A stretch of DNA of 64,000 nucleotides from Dendrobium chrysotoxum (taxonomy: Eukaryota > Streptophyta > Magnoliopsida > Asparagales > Orchidaceae). Shown piece after piece: positions 47,154-58,409 of this stretch. Position numbers and translations under genes: made by a program. Where the stretch lies: contig CM034305.1 in assembly GCA_019925795.1 (NCBI GenBank), forward strand, positions 70,730,573-70,794,572, read 5' to 3'. The first letter of the stretch is position 1, and every line of letters begins with the position of its first letter. Below the pieces are notes generated by a model that saw only the letters and a program-made list of their open reading frames with translations, was not told where the DNA came from and searched no databases.

Positions 47154-47373
47154 GTAATGTGCATATTACAATTTTAAATTATATTATTGAACTTGTTTTA
47201 TATTTAGTCCTACTTTTATCCTGTATTTTTATTTTATATTTTTTATTAAATTCTTTTTAAAAATAAAAATCATTATTTCTTAGTTCTATTCTTAATCCAT
47301 TTTGACTGTTCAGGTAGCTATAATTTCAAGAAAGTTAGATAATTTTGGAGTTAGTTCATGATCAGGATAACCT

Positions 47374-47860
47374 ATGCAATTGGAAGAGCATAATTTAAAT
47401 TTTATTGAAGAAAATAGTGTTCAAGGGATTGAGAATGTAGATATCATTAGAAGAAAAAATAATCTGTGTTCTAATACTTACAATCCAGGTTGGAGGAACC
47501 ACCTTAATTTTAGTTGTTCTAATAATAATGTAAGTGGTCATAACCTGTGGAATGTAGGTTAATTAAATTAAGGAGGAAATTAAAATAATACTCATCAACC
47601 TATAATAAACCCTAGACCTTCTTATCCCCAAGCTTTTAATCAAAATAGTCATTTCAGAGATAGGAAGACACCTTTGAAAGAGGTAGTGATTCAATTGGGA
47701 ATTCAATTATAAAATCAAGCTACTTTAATTCTAAACTTAAAAAATTAATTAGGATAATTTGCAATCTCTTTTAGTAGCAGACCCCTTGGATCATCGCCTA
47801 GTAATACTGAAGTTAGCCCAAAGGAGAAAGTGACTGATCTTACTGTAAACCACTTGAGGA
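47374..47860 (+). pseudogene. Gypsy (Athila-like) gag fragment
   Basis: The first part is open (47374-47562) and reads SNTYNPGWRNHLNFSCSNNN, matching the conserved gypsy gag motif YNPGWRNHPNFSW. Later frame-shifted pieces match SSRPLGSSPSNTEVSPKEK, the usual S-[NR]-P-x-G-x-L-P-S-N-T-E-x-N-P-K-E block. Capsid function is lost. The fragment runs directly into the Cassandra array. Confidence 0.78.
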
Positions 47861-47874
47861 TTGGTAGTGATGCA

Positions 47875-48096
47875 TGTAAAACCCTTTAAATAAAAGAAGC
47901 TAAACTTTTAAATATCGAGGCATCTTTCGGTATAATGGTTAGAATTTCATTATAAAACTCTATAGTTAAGTGTGCTCATCTTGGAGAAATTTTGGGATGG
48001 GTGACCTACTGGAAAGTTATACCAATAGGACAAAATCGTGAGGCTCTTAGGCCAAAACATATAATAACTTGATAGTTAAGAGTTTAGGCTGTTACA
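47875..48096 (+). repeat. Cassandra LTR 1 with 5S-like domain
   Basis: Starts TGTAAAACCC and ends GGCTGTTACA. The 5S-like part is at about 47957-48022 (AGTTAAGTGTGCTCATC ... GGGATGGGTGACCTACTGG). A well-preserved PBS follows. Confidence 0.9.
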
Positions 48097-48322
48097 AATG
48101 GTATCAGAGCAATATACCAGCCAGAAAATATAAACTAAGTGTCATACAAGATAAAGTGCTACGCCATGGGAGCCACCTCTTGAACCCTATATTAGACAAA
48201 GTACTATATGATGGGAGCCACCACTTAAACTTTTAGGGGCCACCTCTATAATCCTATCTACTTGGTGGATGATTTTGGATAAAAATGCTGACAAGGATGT
48301 TAGTTACTTAAGTGTGAGAGAT

Positions 48323-48350
48323 TGTGAAACCCCTTAAGTAAAAGATAACT
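48323..48350 (+). repeat. Cassandra LTR 2, only its first ~30 bp
   Basis: Begins TGTGAAACCCCTTAAGTAAA after a degraded polypurine tract. It then switches at the shared word AAACTCTTAA into the reverse complement of an LTR end. This is a recombination breakpoint. Confidence 0.8.
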
Positions 48351-48905
48351 AAACTCTTAATTATCGAGATATTATCTGCTTTGGCCTAAGAGCCTCATGA
48401 TTTTATTCTATTAGTGTAACTTCACAGTAGGTCACCCATCCCAAAATTTCTTTGAAATGAGCATGCTTAACGGTGGAGTTTCGTAATGAAATTCCAAGAA
48501 CACCACCAAAAGGCGCCTCGATGTTTAAGAGTGTAGCTTCTTTTACTTAAGGGGTTTAATAATCTCCCACACTTAAGTAACTGACATCCTTGTCAGTATC
48601 TTTATCCCAGAATTATCCACCAGGAAAATAGTATTCTAGAGGTGGCCCCTGCACCTCGATGTTTAAGAGTTTAGCTCTTTTATTTAAAGGGTTTCACAAT
48701 CTCCCCCACTTAAGTAACTAATGTTCTCGTTAGCATCTTTATCCCAGAATCATCCACCACACAGATATGATTCTAGAGGTGGCCCCTACAAGTTTAAGTG
48801 GTGGCTCTTGTCATGTAGCACTTTATCCCATATAAAGTTAAGGAGGTGGCTCCCACGGTGTAGAACTTTATATAAAACGGCATTTAGTTCTCATCTTTCA
48901 GCCGG
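48346..48905 (-). repeat. Inverted Cassandra block: LTR, partial internal, LTR fragment, internal
   Basis: Reverse-complement pieces in order: near-complete LTR (48346-48560, with the 5S-like domain at about 48420-48482), the 3' part of an internal region (48561-48653), a 44-bp 5' LTR fragment (48654-48697), and a nearly whole internal region (48698-48905). The two embedded GTGGGGGAGAT-like tracts appear as ATCTCCCACAC and ATCTCCCCCAC. It joins forward LTR 3 at 48906/48907. Confidence 0.85.
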
Positions 48906-48906
48906 T

Positions 48907-49128
48907 TGTGAAACTCCTTAAATAAAAGAAAAATAAACTCTTAAACATTAAGGTGCCTTTTGATATAATCATTAGAATTTTATTAAGAAACTCTGCAATT
49001 AAGCGTGCTTATCCTGGAGTACTTTTGGGATAAATGACCTACTGGGAAGTTACACCAACAGGACAAAATCGTGAGGCTCTTAGGCCAAAGCAGACAATAT
49101 CTCGATAGTTAAGAGTTTGGGCTATTAA
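48907..49128 (+). repeat. Cassandra LTR 3 with 5S-like domain
   Basis: Starts TGTGAAACTCC. The 5S-like domain at about 48988-49051 keeps ATTAAGCGTGCTTATCCTGG and TGACCTACTGGGAAGTTAC. The following PBS is decayed. Confidence 0.88.
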
Positions 49129-49356
49129 AAATGTTACTTGAGGAATACACCGGTTGGAATATGGGAACTAAGTGTTATACAAGATAGAGTGATACGGCAT
49201 GAGAGCAACCTTTTAAACCCTGTATGGGACAAAGTGCTACATGACAGAAGACACCACTTAAACTTGTAGGGGCCACCTAAAGAATCCTATCTACCCGGTG
49301 GATGATTCTGGGATAAAGATACTGACAAGGATGTCAGTTACTTAAGTCGGGGAGAT

Positions 49357-49577
49357 TGTGAAATCCTTTAAGTAAAATAAAGCTAATCTCTTAAACATCG
49401 AAAAGCCTTTTGGTGTAATGATTAGAATTTCATTAAAAACTCTACAGTTAAGCGTGCTCATCCCGAAGCAATTCTTAAATGGATGACCTACTGGAAAGTT
49501 ATACCACAGGATAAAATCGTGAGGCTCTTAGGCTAAAGAGAATAATATCTCAATAATTAAGAGTTTGGGCTATTACA
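49357..49577 (+). repeat. Cassandra LTR 4 with 5S-like domain
   Basis: Starts TGTGAAATCC and ends GGGCTATTACA. The 5S-like domain is at about 49439-49501. The PBS is decayed. Confidence 0.88.
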
Positions 49578-49804
49578 AATAGTATTATAATAATACACCA
49601 GCAGGAAGATGAGAACTAAGTTTCATAAAAAAGAAAGTGATATGCCATGTCAGCCATCTCTTAAATCCTGTATGGGACATAGTGTTATATGATGGGAGCC
49701 ACTACTTGAACTTGTAGGGGCCACCTTTAGAATCCAATCTACTTGGTGGATGATTTTGGGATAAAGATGCTAATGAGGATGTTAGTTACTTAAGTGGTGG
49801 GGAT

Positions 49805-50026
49805 TGTAAAACCCCTTAAGTAGAAGAAAGCTAAACTCTTAAACATTAAGATGCCTTTTGGTGTAATGGTTGAAATTTTATTAAGAATTTACGTAGTTAA
49901 GCATGATCATCTTGAAGCAATTCTGTGATAGATGACCTACTAGGAAGTTACACCAACAGGGCAAAATCATGAGGCTATTAGGCCAAAGAGAACAATATCT
50001 CGATATTTAAGAGTTTGGGCTGTAAA
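49805..50026 (+). repeat. Cassandra LTR 5 with 5S-like domain
   Basis: Starts TGTAAAACCCC. The 5S-like domain is at about 49886-49949. The next 14 bases contain a near-consensus PBS (TGGTATCAGAGA). Confidence 0.88.
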
Positions 50027-50252
50027 AATGGTATCAGAGAAATACATCAGCCAGAAGATTGAAACTAAGTGCCATACAATATAAAGTGCTACGCTATGGG
50101 AGCCACCTCTTCAACCTTGTATGGGACAAAGTGTTACATGATGGGAGTCACCACTTGAACTTGTAAGAGCCACCTCTAAAATCTTATCTGCTTGGTGGAT
50201 GATTCTGGGATAAAGATGCTGATGAGGATGTTCGTTACTAAGTGGGGGAGAT

Positions 50253-50475
50253 TATGAAACCCCCTTAAGTAAAAGAAGCTAAACTCTTAAACATTGAGAC
50301 ACCTTTTGGTGAAATGGTTATAGTTTTATTAAGAAATTCAGCGTTTAAGTGTGGTCATCCTAGAGCAATTCTAGGATGGGTGACATACTAGGAAGTTATA
50401 CTAACAGGACAAAACTGAGAGGCTCTTAGGCCAAAGCAGATAATATCTCGATAGTTAAGAGTTTGGGCTGTTTCA
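50253..50475 (+). repeat. Cassandra LTR 6 with 5S-like domain
   Basis: Starts TATGAAACCCC after a consensus GTGGGGGAGAT tract. The 5S-like domain at about 50333-50397 includes GGATGGGTGACATACTAGG. It is followed by a decayed PBS and about 50 bp of internal sequence before the array stops. Confidence 0.86.
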
Positions 50476-50527
50476 GATGGTATTAATGTAATACATCAGT
50501 TAGAAGATGGGAATTAAGTGTCATACA

Positions 50528-51871
50528 TGATAGGAGGTGGAAAGATTTTCTTAACCAATGGCTTACATGCACTCTAGAACATTCTCTTTACATGTCATGT
50601 CAAGCTCAGTCCACATGGGCTGCTGAGGTAGAAAGATTTCCGAAAACTATCTCTTTTTTCCAATGATTGGTTCAACCATAACTTCTCCAATAACAAATCA
50701 TGTGCTTTCAAACTCTTTAAAATGTTCCTTGAGCTCCCATTCATCAGTCAAAAATTGATTTGGAGGTGGGTCATGGCTTAGGTGTCAATATCCAAGCCCT
50801 CCATTCAAATTTCTCTCTTCTATAAATACCCCCTTCTTCCCTTAAAGAAAGAGTTGATCAAACTAATTCCACAGCTCCCTAGAAACCTCCCCAGCTCACT
50901 CCCACTCATTCTTGGACTTCCTTAGTTCAGGAAACTCCCAAACCAACAAGAGAGGGAGAAAAAGAGAGAGAAAGGATGATTGCTATCTAACTTTTGATTC
51001 AACTATAATCATTTAAAGAGGTCTTCAAGGAAGTTAAAGAGGATTTCACAAGCTTTCCATAAAGTCCAAGATCATCAGAATCCATTCATTGATTAGTGAC
51101 TTATATCCATTTAAAGTTTTAAATTCAAATTGGAAATTCCCTAAGATCTCAATGCATGGTGCCCCCAAACTCCATTGAAAAATTCTAGGGTACCATGATC
51201 CTATGTTTCAAGTTTTGCCAAAATTGGACGGTTATATCGAAAGTTATAACATTTAAATTTTAGTTTACTATGAACTAAATAAACCATATCAAGATGAGCC
51301 TTCTGATCGACTAATTCGATGACCCAAATCACAAACCATGTGTATGACTTCCCTGGGATCCAAACATTCATCAAATAGGCTAATCTGCGGGCTACATGGC
51401 AACATCCTATCGCTCCATATTTCAATCTGACGGATGGATTTCTTTGCCGATGCAGTTAAGTGAACCATGAGCTATTGACATGTACCCTGATACACGTCAA
51501 TACATGCTGCGGCGGTGCCAATGATTGCGCCATCGAAATCAAATTAAATTTTGAATTAAAATAGTTATTTAAATGCTTATATCTTTAAAAATTCATAAAA
51601 AAATTCATTTCATATACAAATTAAGTGTTCTTGGGCTTGTTGAAAAGCTCTTGACCTCTACTATTTATTAAAAATAGTTTCAAGAGTATTTGACCAACAG
51701 ATTTTGAGAAAACTTAAGATGTTAATTTTCCAATTTTTTTAAATTTCTCAAAATCTAATGGTCAATTGGACTTCAATTTTAGATGGTATATATTGGGGTA
51801 CATCCTTGACCAACCCTAATTTTCTTGGATCATGGTGTGATCAATTTTTTTATGATTTGAATTTTCAAGTT
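50528..51871 (+). other. Possible left part of a long gypsy LTR
   Basis: Noncoding, moderately GC-balanced sequence with a TATA box CTATAAATACCCCC at about 50819-50832 and a purine run (AGAGAGGGAGAAAAAGAGAG) near 50950, as in LTR U3/R regions. The LINE copy D is inserted at its right edge. A Tat/Ogre-type PBS found at 58392 raises the possibility that 50.5-58.4 kb, minus the LINE, was one LTR of about 4.7 kb. No matching second LTR is in the window. Confidence 0.35.
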
Positions 51872-52149
51872 TAACACTGTCATTGCCATGTCCCAAGTCT
51901 TGGATGGGAAAAGTGGAGGGTTGCGTTAGGTAGTCAACAGCCAGCGTAAAACTTATCGAATAATTATGACATCAATCCTTTAAAAAATTATGTTAATGCT
52001 AGGGCGTCCCATGGAAGCGGCGCGTTGTAAGGCCTGAATACAGTAACAAGTGTGTAAGGCCTGCTACATCGGCGCCCGGGTGCTGTGTTAAATAGCAAGG
52101 GTTCCCACATCAAGGACGGATGTGGGCAAAGAAGCTAGTCCATGAAACA

Positions 52150-52480
52150 AAAATTAGGATAGGAACTTGGAATATAGGTTCTCTTACAGAAAAATTAATG
52201 GAATTAATAAGACATTATAATTCATAGGAAGATAAATATTCTGTGCATTCAGGAAACTAAATGGGTTGGAGAGAAGGCTAAGGAGATTGATAGTTTAGGA
52301 TTTAAATTATGGTATTCAGGTAGGAGTCGTACTAGAAATGGTGTAGGTGTGATAATAGATAAGAGTTTGAAGGATAATGCTATAAAAATTAATAAAATTG
52401 AGAAATAATTATAGCTTTAAAGATTATTGTTGATGCTAAGATTGTTAATATTATAAGTGCTTATGCTCCTCAAATAGGTT
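52150..52480 (+). pseudogene. RTE endonuclease-domain remnant
   Basis: The N-terminal part of the LINE ORF reads RIGTWNIGSLTEKLMELIRH before a frameshift. GRSRTRNGVGVIIDKSLKDN follows in another frame. These match the start of the apurinic/apyrimidinic-like endonuclease that nicks target DNA. Stops and shifts make it nonfunctional. Confidence 0.75.
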
Positions 52481-53409
52481 TGTATATGATGTCAAAATTA
52501 AAATTTTGAAATGACTTAGAAGAAGTAATACATAAGATACCTCTAGAAGAAAAGTTTTTATTGGAAGAGATATAATGAGAGGTAGATGAATTTAAAAGCA
52601 TTTATGGTGGCTATGGATTTGGATCGACAAATGAAGGTGGTAAGATCATATTAGATTTTTCTTTAACTTATGATTTTTTAATTGCTAATATCTTATTTAA
52701 AAAAGTGACGAGTATCTCATCACTTATAAAAATGGATATAGTAAAACTTAGATTGATTATTTTCTTATAAGAAAATCAGATTGTTTAGATTGTAAAGATT
52801 GTAAAGTTATTTCGAGTGAAAATTTATGTACCCAATATCGATTATTAGTTTTGGACTTTAAGATAAAGGGGAAGAAAATAAAAAAATAAAATAAAATATT
52901 ATTCTAGGATTAGATGGGGGCATTTAAAGAATATTAACAAAAATATTATTGAGAGTAAGATTTTAAATCTTAAAATTTTATCTCTACATAAGGATGCTAA
53001 TATTATGTGGAAAAAAGTGGCTAATGATATTAAGATTATAGTAGAAGATGTGCTTGGAGTATCAAAGGGAAAAGCTCCTAATAATAAAAATAGTTGGTGG
53101 TGGAATCCAAATGTGCAAGAAAAGATAAAAAAAGAAGATTTGCTATAAAAATTAGTTTACATGTAAAAATACTGATAATTGGGAAGATATAAAGAGGTAC
53201 GTAAGGAATCTAAAAAAGTAATATGTGATATAAAGATCTTAACTTTTAATGATTTATATAATAGATTAGATACTAAGGAGGGAGAAAGATATATGTATAA
53301 GTTAGCCAAACAACGAGATAGGAGTAGTAAGGATTTAGTTCAAGTGAAGTGAATTAAGGATGAAGATCAAAAAGTACTTTTCTTAGAAGATGATATTCAA
53401 TAAAAGTGG

Positions 53410-54976
53410 ATGAGATATTTTGTTAATCTTTTTAATGAAGAATATGAAAATACGATTGACTTTAGTGACCTTAGCACCCTAAATAAAAATAAAGATTTTT
53501 ATGTTTATCAGTATATCAGTAAAACCAAAGTCAGAGAGGCTTTAAAGAAAATGAAGGGGGGAAAAGCTGTTGGACTTGATGATATTCCAATAGAGGTGTG
53601 GAAATGCATAGGAGATGAAGGAATTTCATGGCTTACTAAACTTTTTAATACTGCTTTGAAGACTAAAAAGATGCCAGATGAGTGGAGAATGAGTGTGTTA
53701 ATTTCTATTTTTAAGAATAAAGATGATGCATAAAATTGTGCGAAGGAATTAAGTTAATGTGTCATACTCTAAAACTATGGGAGCGAGTTACGGAGCATAG
53801 GTTGTGGTGCGATACTAATGTTTCTCAAAATCAATTTGGATTCATGCCAGGTAGGTCTACTATGGAAGCCATACATTTATTGAAAGGTTTGATGGAGAAA
53901 TATAAAGAGAATAAGGAGGATCTACAAATGATATTTATTGATTTAGAGAAAGCATATGATAAAGTTTCAAGAGAAGTGCTATGGAGAGTTCTTCAAAAGA
54001 AAAGAGTTAATAACGCTTATATTCAAATCATTAAAAATATGTATGCAAGAGCTATTACTTGTGTTCAAACGTAAGGTGGTTTGACCAAGCATTTTCCTAC
54101 TTCGGTTGGATTACATCAAGGATCAGCCTTAAGCCCATATCTTTTTTCTCTAGTCATGGATGTTCTCACTAGACATTTGCAAGAGGATGTACCTTGGTGT
54201 ATGCTTTTTGTTGATGATATTCTTCTTATTGATAAGACTAGAGAGGGAGTTGAAGGTAAACTTGAATTATGGAGGTCAACCTTAGAGTCTAAAGGTTTCG
54301 CTTGAGTAGCTCTAAAATAGAATATATGGAGTGTAATTTTAAAAGTAATAGACCTAGTGAGGGGATTATAACTTTCGGTGATCAAGTCATTAATAAGAGT
54401 ACACATTTTAGGTATCTTGGATCTATTGTTTAGAGTGATGATGAAATAGATGAGGATATTATCAGCAGAATTCAAGTTGGATGGTTGAAGTGGAGGAATG
54501 CATCGGGCTTGTTGTGTGATAGAAAAGTCCCCCTCAAACTTAAGGGAAAATTCTATAAGATGGTGGTGAGACCTGCAATGATTTATGGTGCCGAATGTTG
54601 GCCATTAAAAGAGAAGCATAATACTAAGTTAAGTGTTGCAGAGATGAGGATGCTCAGGTGGATTAATGGCTTTACCATTAGAGATAGGATATGAAATGAG
54701 CATATACGTGAAAAGGTTGGAGTAGCTCCAGTGGAAGATAAGATCAGAGAGAGTCGCCTTAGATGGTTTGGTCATATAAAATGGCAGCCTTCCGATGACC
54801 CGGTTAAAAAAGTAAAGGTATTAGATTTGACTCATGTTAAGAAAGATAAAGGTAGACCTAAAAAAACTTGGTTAGAAAATATTAGAAATTATCTTTCTTT
54901 ATTAGATTTAAATGAGAATTTGATTTTTAATAGAACACAATGGAGAAAAAGGATTCATGTAGCCGACCCCACGTAG
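53410..54976 (+). pseudogene. RTE reverse transcriptase and C-terminal region, lightly broken
   Basis: Open pieces at 53410-53733, 53736-54074, 54081-54305, 54485-54694 and 54731-54976 together cover RT: REALKKMKGGKAVGLDDIPI, NQFGFMPGRSTMEAIHLLKG, IFIDLEKAYDKVSREVLW, GLHQGSALSPYLFSLVMD, the catalytic LFVDDILLI, and the C-terminal ESRLRWFGHIKWQPSDDPVK and RTQWRKRIHVADPT. Breaks are one frameshift at about 53733, single stops at 54072, about 54433 and 54692, and a frameshift at about 54300. It is far less decayed than copies A and C. Confidence 0.88.
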
Positions 54977-55021
54977 TGGGACAAAGGCTTGTTGTTGTTG
55001 TTGTTGTTGAATTTTCAAGTT

Positions 55022-58000
55022 CATGGATCCATTTTGGGCCCATAACTTTGAAAATTCATAAATACTTATGCATTTAGAATTATATTTTTATTTCTTTGTG
55101 GTGTGTTTATATGTATGTCAGGGGCCATTAATTTCACCCAATTTCAGTAAGTGCAACTCTTAATTCAAATTATCAAAGCTATAGATGCATTTAGCTTTGG
55201 TGATTGATTTCTCAACCTAGGGTGGCTTTGTTGAGATCAATTTTAGTGGGTTTGAAACACCCATATTTTAAATTTTACTGCATTTAGAAGTTATTTGGTC
55301 TTTCATTTTAGTGAACCGAAGATTCATGTACATAATTGACCTAGGATCTTTGAAAATTCACAATAAAACCATTTAAACTCCAAATATTATATATAATATA
55401 TCAAAATGCTCAGATTTAAAAGCTAAATAGAGAAAAATTAAAACCCTTTAAAAGTTACTAAAAATTAAAATGAATTTAAACATTAAGAAAATTTAATATT
55501 TAATTAAATAAATAATTAAAAAATATATGAAAAGTACCAAAATTATTCTATACACTTGTATTCATCCCTAGAGGTCATTTCTAACATTTGGGGAAGATTT
55601 GAAGAGGTTTGGAATTGATTTGATACAAAATAAGAAAATACCCCTAATTAGATAATTAAATAAATATAAGAATTCCTTAAACTTCAATAATTCATAACTA
55701 ATTTTAGAAAAATCCAAATGAATCAAACTCAAAGTCATTAGACTCATCTATGGGTCTAGTATTTATAAAAAATACAAAAACTTCAAAATTCATTATAAAT
55801 AAAAAAAGTCAACATTTGGGTCAAACTTAATAAATAAAATACACTAAACTTGTAAAATCCATAACTTATTCCAAAAAATTCCAAATTCAGTAAATGCAAA
55901 GTCATTAGACACATCTCTGGGTATTATATTTATGAAAAATATTAAAATTCTAGAAACCAATATAAATAAAAAAATTAAGAAATTAACCCCACATTTAAAT
56001 ATATTAAAATATTCATTAAATATGAAAAATCAATAAATCATTAAAATTTTAGTAAATTATCAATCCAATAAAATTAAATCAGTAAATAAACATTAAATAA
56101 ACAATCAACATTCATATCATTGAAGTTTTTAGGCTGATCTATCTCAAATTGCGGGGCTAAGTTTCCTAAGAAGGCCCTCGATCCTCATGCTCATTGTGAC
56201 AATGTCATGAACAAATTTAATAGAATGTAAACACTAAAATATAAAATTAAATAAATTAGTAAATAATAAATTAAATTCATATAAAAATCATTAACAAAAT
56301 ATGTAGACATTACATCTTTTCATACCCTTGTGCTTGATTCCTTTCAGGAGGGAAAATGTATATTGGATTAAGAAAGCTTTAAGGATCAAAACATTTAATT
56401 AAAATAGAAGAATCCATCTAATCAATCTACCCTAGTCTTGGAGGATTGGTAGCATGTTATTTTTGAGTCTAGGATATACTGATCAACAGTATGTGGCACT
56501 TAGAAGTTGTTGAATGTTGTGTTCTTTAAAACCTAAAGTTAAATAACTTCAACAATCAAAACATCCTTTAAAAAATTTAAAATATCTAAATCATTAAAAC
56601 TTAAACTCAAACTATCCTTTAAAGACCTTGAATAAGTAAATTCATTAATAGATAACTTTAAACTAATAAAGCCTAAGAACTATCCAAGCCACACAGCATT
56701 TCTACACACACTTAGATGGCTAGCTAGGACAACCAATTATAACCTAGGCTAGGCCAATGGCTTAATTTATTTGCCTTATATATGCTTATTTATTTTCAAC
56801 AATTTGGATGCCAGTTATTTTAAATTCTTATTGGTGCACTTATGCTCTTTAAGGACCGCATTAGAAGCATTAGATTATTACACAACTATTTTGCATTTTC
56901 ATATGCATTTATATTGCTTTAAATTCTTGTAAGAGTCAAAGTGGAATGTATCTAGGAATGATGTATACATGTACAAGTTCATTATAAAGTGTCTTGAGTT
57001 GTAAAAGATTTAAATATACTTGCTTATACATATATAAATGGGGCTCCAAAAGATGATATCCTTTCCTTTAGAAGATACTCTCTTTTAGAATTCCATAGAA
57101 GACTTGGAACATTAAGATCATAAGCAAGTATATTTGAATCTATATATAAGGTAGGATTAGAAGCCCATGTTTGTTGTGGTGGAGCCTGGCCACATTTCTT
57201 TTCTGCAAAATTTGAGTCTATTGTATATTATCAAATCAATGAATAAATAAATTGTTTTTTATATTCAGCCTTTCATTTATTATTTTATGTCATGCATTGC
57301 ATTCATATGTGAGGTAGTTTGTATTAGTGGGTAGAAATTTTTCTAGGTTTTTTTTATGTATATATTCTAAACTTTGTAGGAACATGCATATTAGTTTTAG
57401 GACAATACAATACTCGGTACTGTATACACAAACTTTACCTATACATACATACATGCATGCATTTTATTTCTACAATGTATGTTAAGACAAACACTTATGC
57501 CCAACGTGGGCAAGGTAGCGGGGTCCTGAATTTGCTCGGAGGATATTACGCTTTTTTCTTTTAGTTTATGGATGCTATGCTACCAAAAATTTTTTGGCAG
57601 TTAAAAAATTTAGTTACGTAAATTAAATAAGATAAAATTAGAGTTCTTAGTGAGTCTTCTTGCTAGTGTCATTTGAACTTAAAGTTAAAAGTACTCATCT
57701 TGAGTCATAAATTTTAGAGATTCATCCTTTGAACTCTCAGGATAGAGCTTAACCTATCATGCATTGTATCTGAGGTGATTGATTATGTATTAGAATTGAT
57801 AGCTAGCAACTCACTCCAAGTAATTATAATTCCATATTGTAAACACCTCTTTAGTCCTTAACACATTCAAATTTAATTCTTTTAAAATTCAAAATCTAAA
57901 ATCTAAATTTAGAGCAATTCTTTTAAAATTCAAAGGATAACTAGAGAATTTATAATTTAAATCTTATATATTTAATCCTGTTAGGCTAAATATTTCTTTA

Positions 58001-58391
58001 GATCCATATGTCTTTGAAAATCTTTAATCTTCACTTTAATTAAGAGTATTTACAACCTAGAATAAAATTAGTCCTATCTTAGTTTCTTTCTAAGGTAAGG
58101 GAAAAATTTATAGAATATAGACCTATGCTTTAAACATTACATTATTTTCATAATTTAAATGATAAGTGAATGCTTCATTTATCCTTCGGGACAAATTGAA
58201 TATTCCCTATGCAGTGTTCAATCATGAATGAAAAGTTTCTCTTCTCAAATAGATAGTGAAACATTAGTCTATCCTTAAGGATGTTATACTGTCAATCTAT
58301 ATAGATTTGATTAAAGCAACCTAAAATATAAATTTAAAGCAAATCTTGTGTGACATTGCATTTTAGATGTTAAATTTATTCACAAATTTTT
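55022..58391. other. AT-rich noncoding repeat-like DNA, possible rest of a long LTR
   Basis: No coding similarity on either strand over 3.3 kb. Small tracts include ATACATACATACATGCATGC at about 57440. It continues the sequence interrupted by LINE copy D (the target duplication joins them) and ends at a Tat/Ogre-type PBS, so it may be LTR sequence. This remains inference. Confidence 0.35.
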
Positions 58392-58409
58392 TGGTGACTC
58401 CGCTGGGGA
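58392..58409 (+). other. Tat/Ogre-like gypsy primer-binding site
   Basis: TGGTGACTCCGCTGGGGA closely matches the tRNA-Arg-type PBS that I recall for Ogre/Tat gypsy elements (TGGCGACTCTGCTGGGGA). It is preceded by a T-run, as in those elements. No gag was recognised downstream. Confidence 0.5.

Larger units (their letters stand above)
45600..47874 (+). mobile_element. Athila-like Ty3/gypsy 5' remnant (possible LTR, PBS, gag)
   Basis: The left part (about 45600-46100) is rich in CGCAGCG/AGCGTTG-type words, as seen in some gypsy LTRs, followed by a TACTATAAATGGC TATA-like motif at about 46117. A degenerate PBS lies at 47133-47153 and a gag remnant at 47374-47860. The element is interrupted at 47875 by Cassandra TRIM sequence and no pol is seen beyond it. 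LTR borders could not be set. Confidence 0.5.
47875..50527 (+). mobile_element. Tandem array of Cassandra TRIM retrotransposons
   Basis: Non-autonomous LTR elements whose LTRs carry 5S-rRNA-like sequence. Units are LTR (about 222 bp, TGT...ACA) + tRNA-iMet PBS (TGGTATCAGAGC, clearest at 48099-48110 and 50029-50040) + about 226-bp internal region ending in a GTGGGGGAGAT-like polypurine tract + next LTR. Forward LTR starts are at 47875, 48323, 48907, 49357, 49805 and 50253, i.e. 448-450-bp periods apart from one block at 48346-48905 that is inverted. No ORF. The array probably arose by unequal recombination between LTRs. It interrupts the gypsy gag remnant and ends in a truncated internal region at about 50527. 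Confidence 0.9.
51872..55006 (+). mobile_element. Near full-length RTE-clade LINE copy D with target-site duplication
   Basis: A 3.1-kb non-LTR retrotransposon. The 5' region (51872-52140) is noncoding and has a GC-rich patch GGCGCCCGGGTGC. The APE-type endonuclease begins at about 52150 (RIGTWNIGSLT, then QETKWVGEKAKEIDSLGFKL-like in shifted frames). RT and the C-terminal region run 53410-54976. The 3' end has GTAGCCGACCCCACGTAGTG and (TTG)n. TTGAATTTTCAAGTT is present at 51857-51871 and 55007-55021, a 15-bp target-site duplication. Confidence 0.9.

Noticed and set aside
47957..50397. 5S rRNA genes in tandem
   Set aside because: Only part of the 5S sequence is present, it is diverged, and it sits inside TGT...ACA LTRs followed by a tRNA-iMet PBS. 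This is the Cassandra TRIM arrangement, not a 5S gene array.
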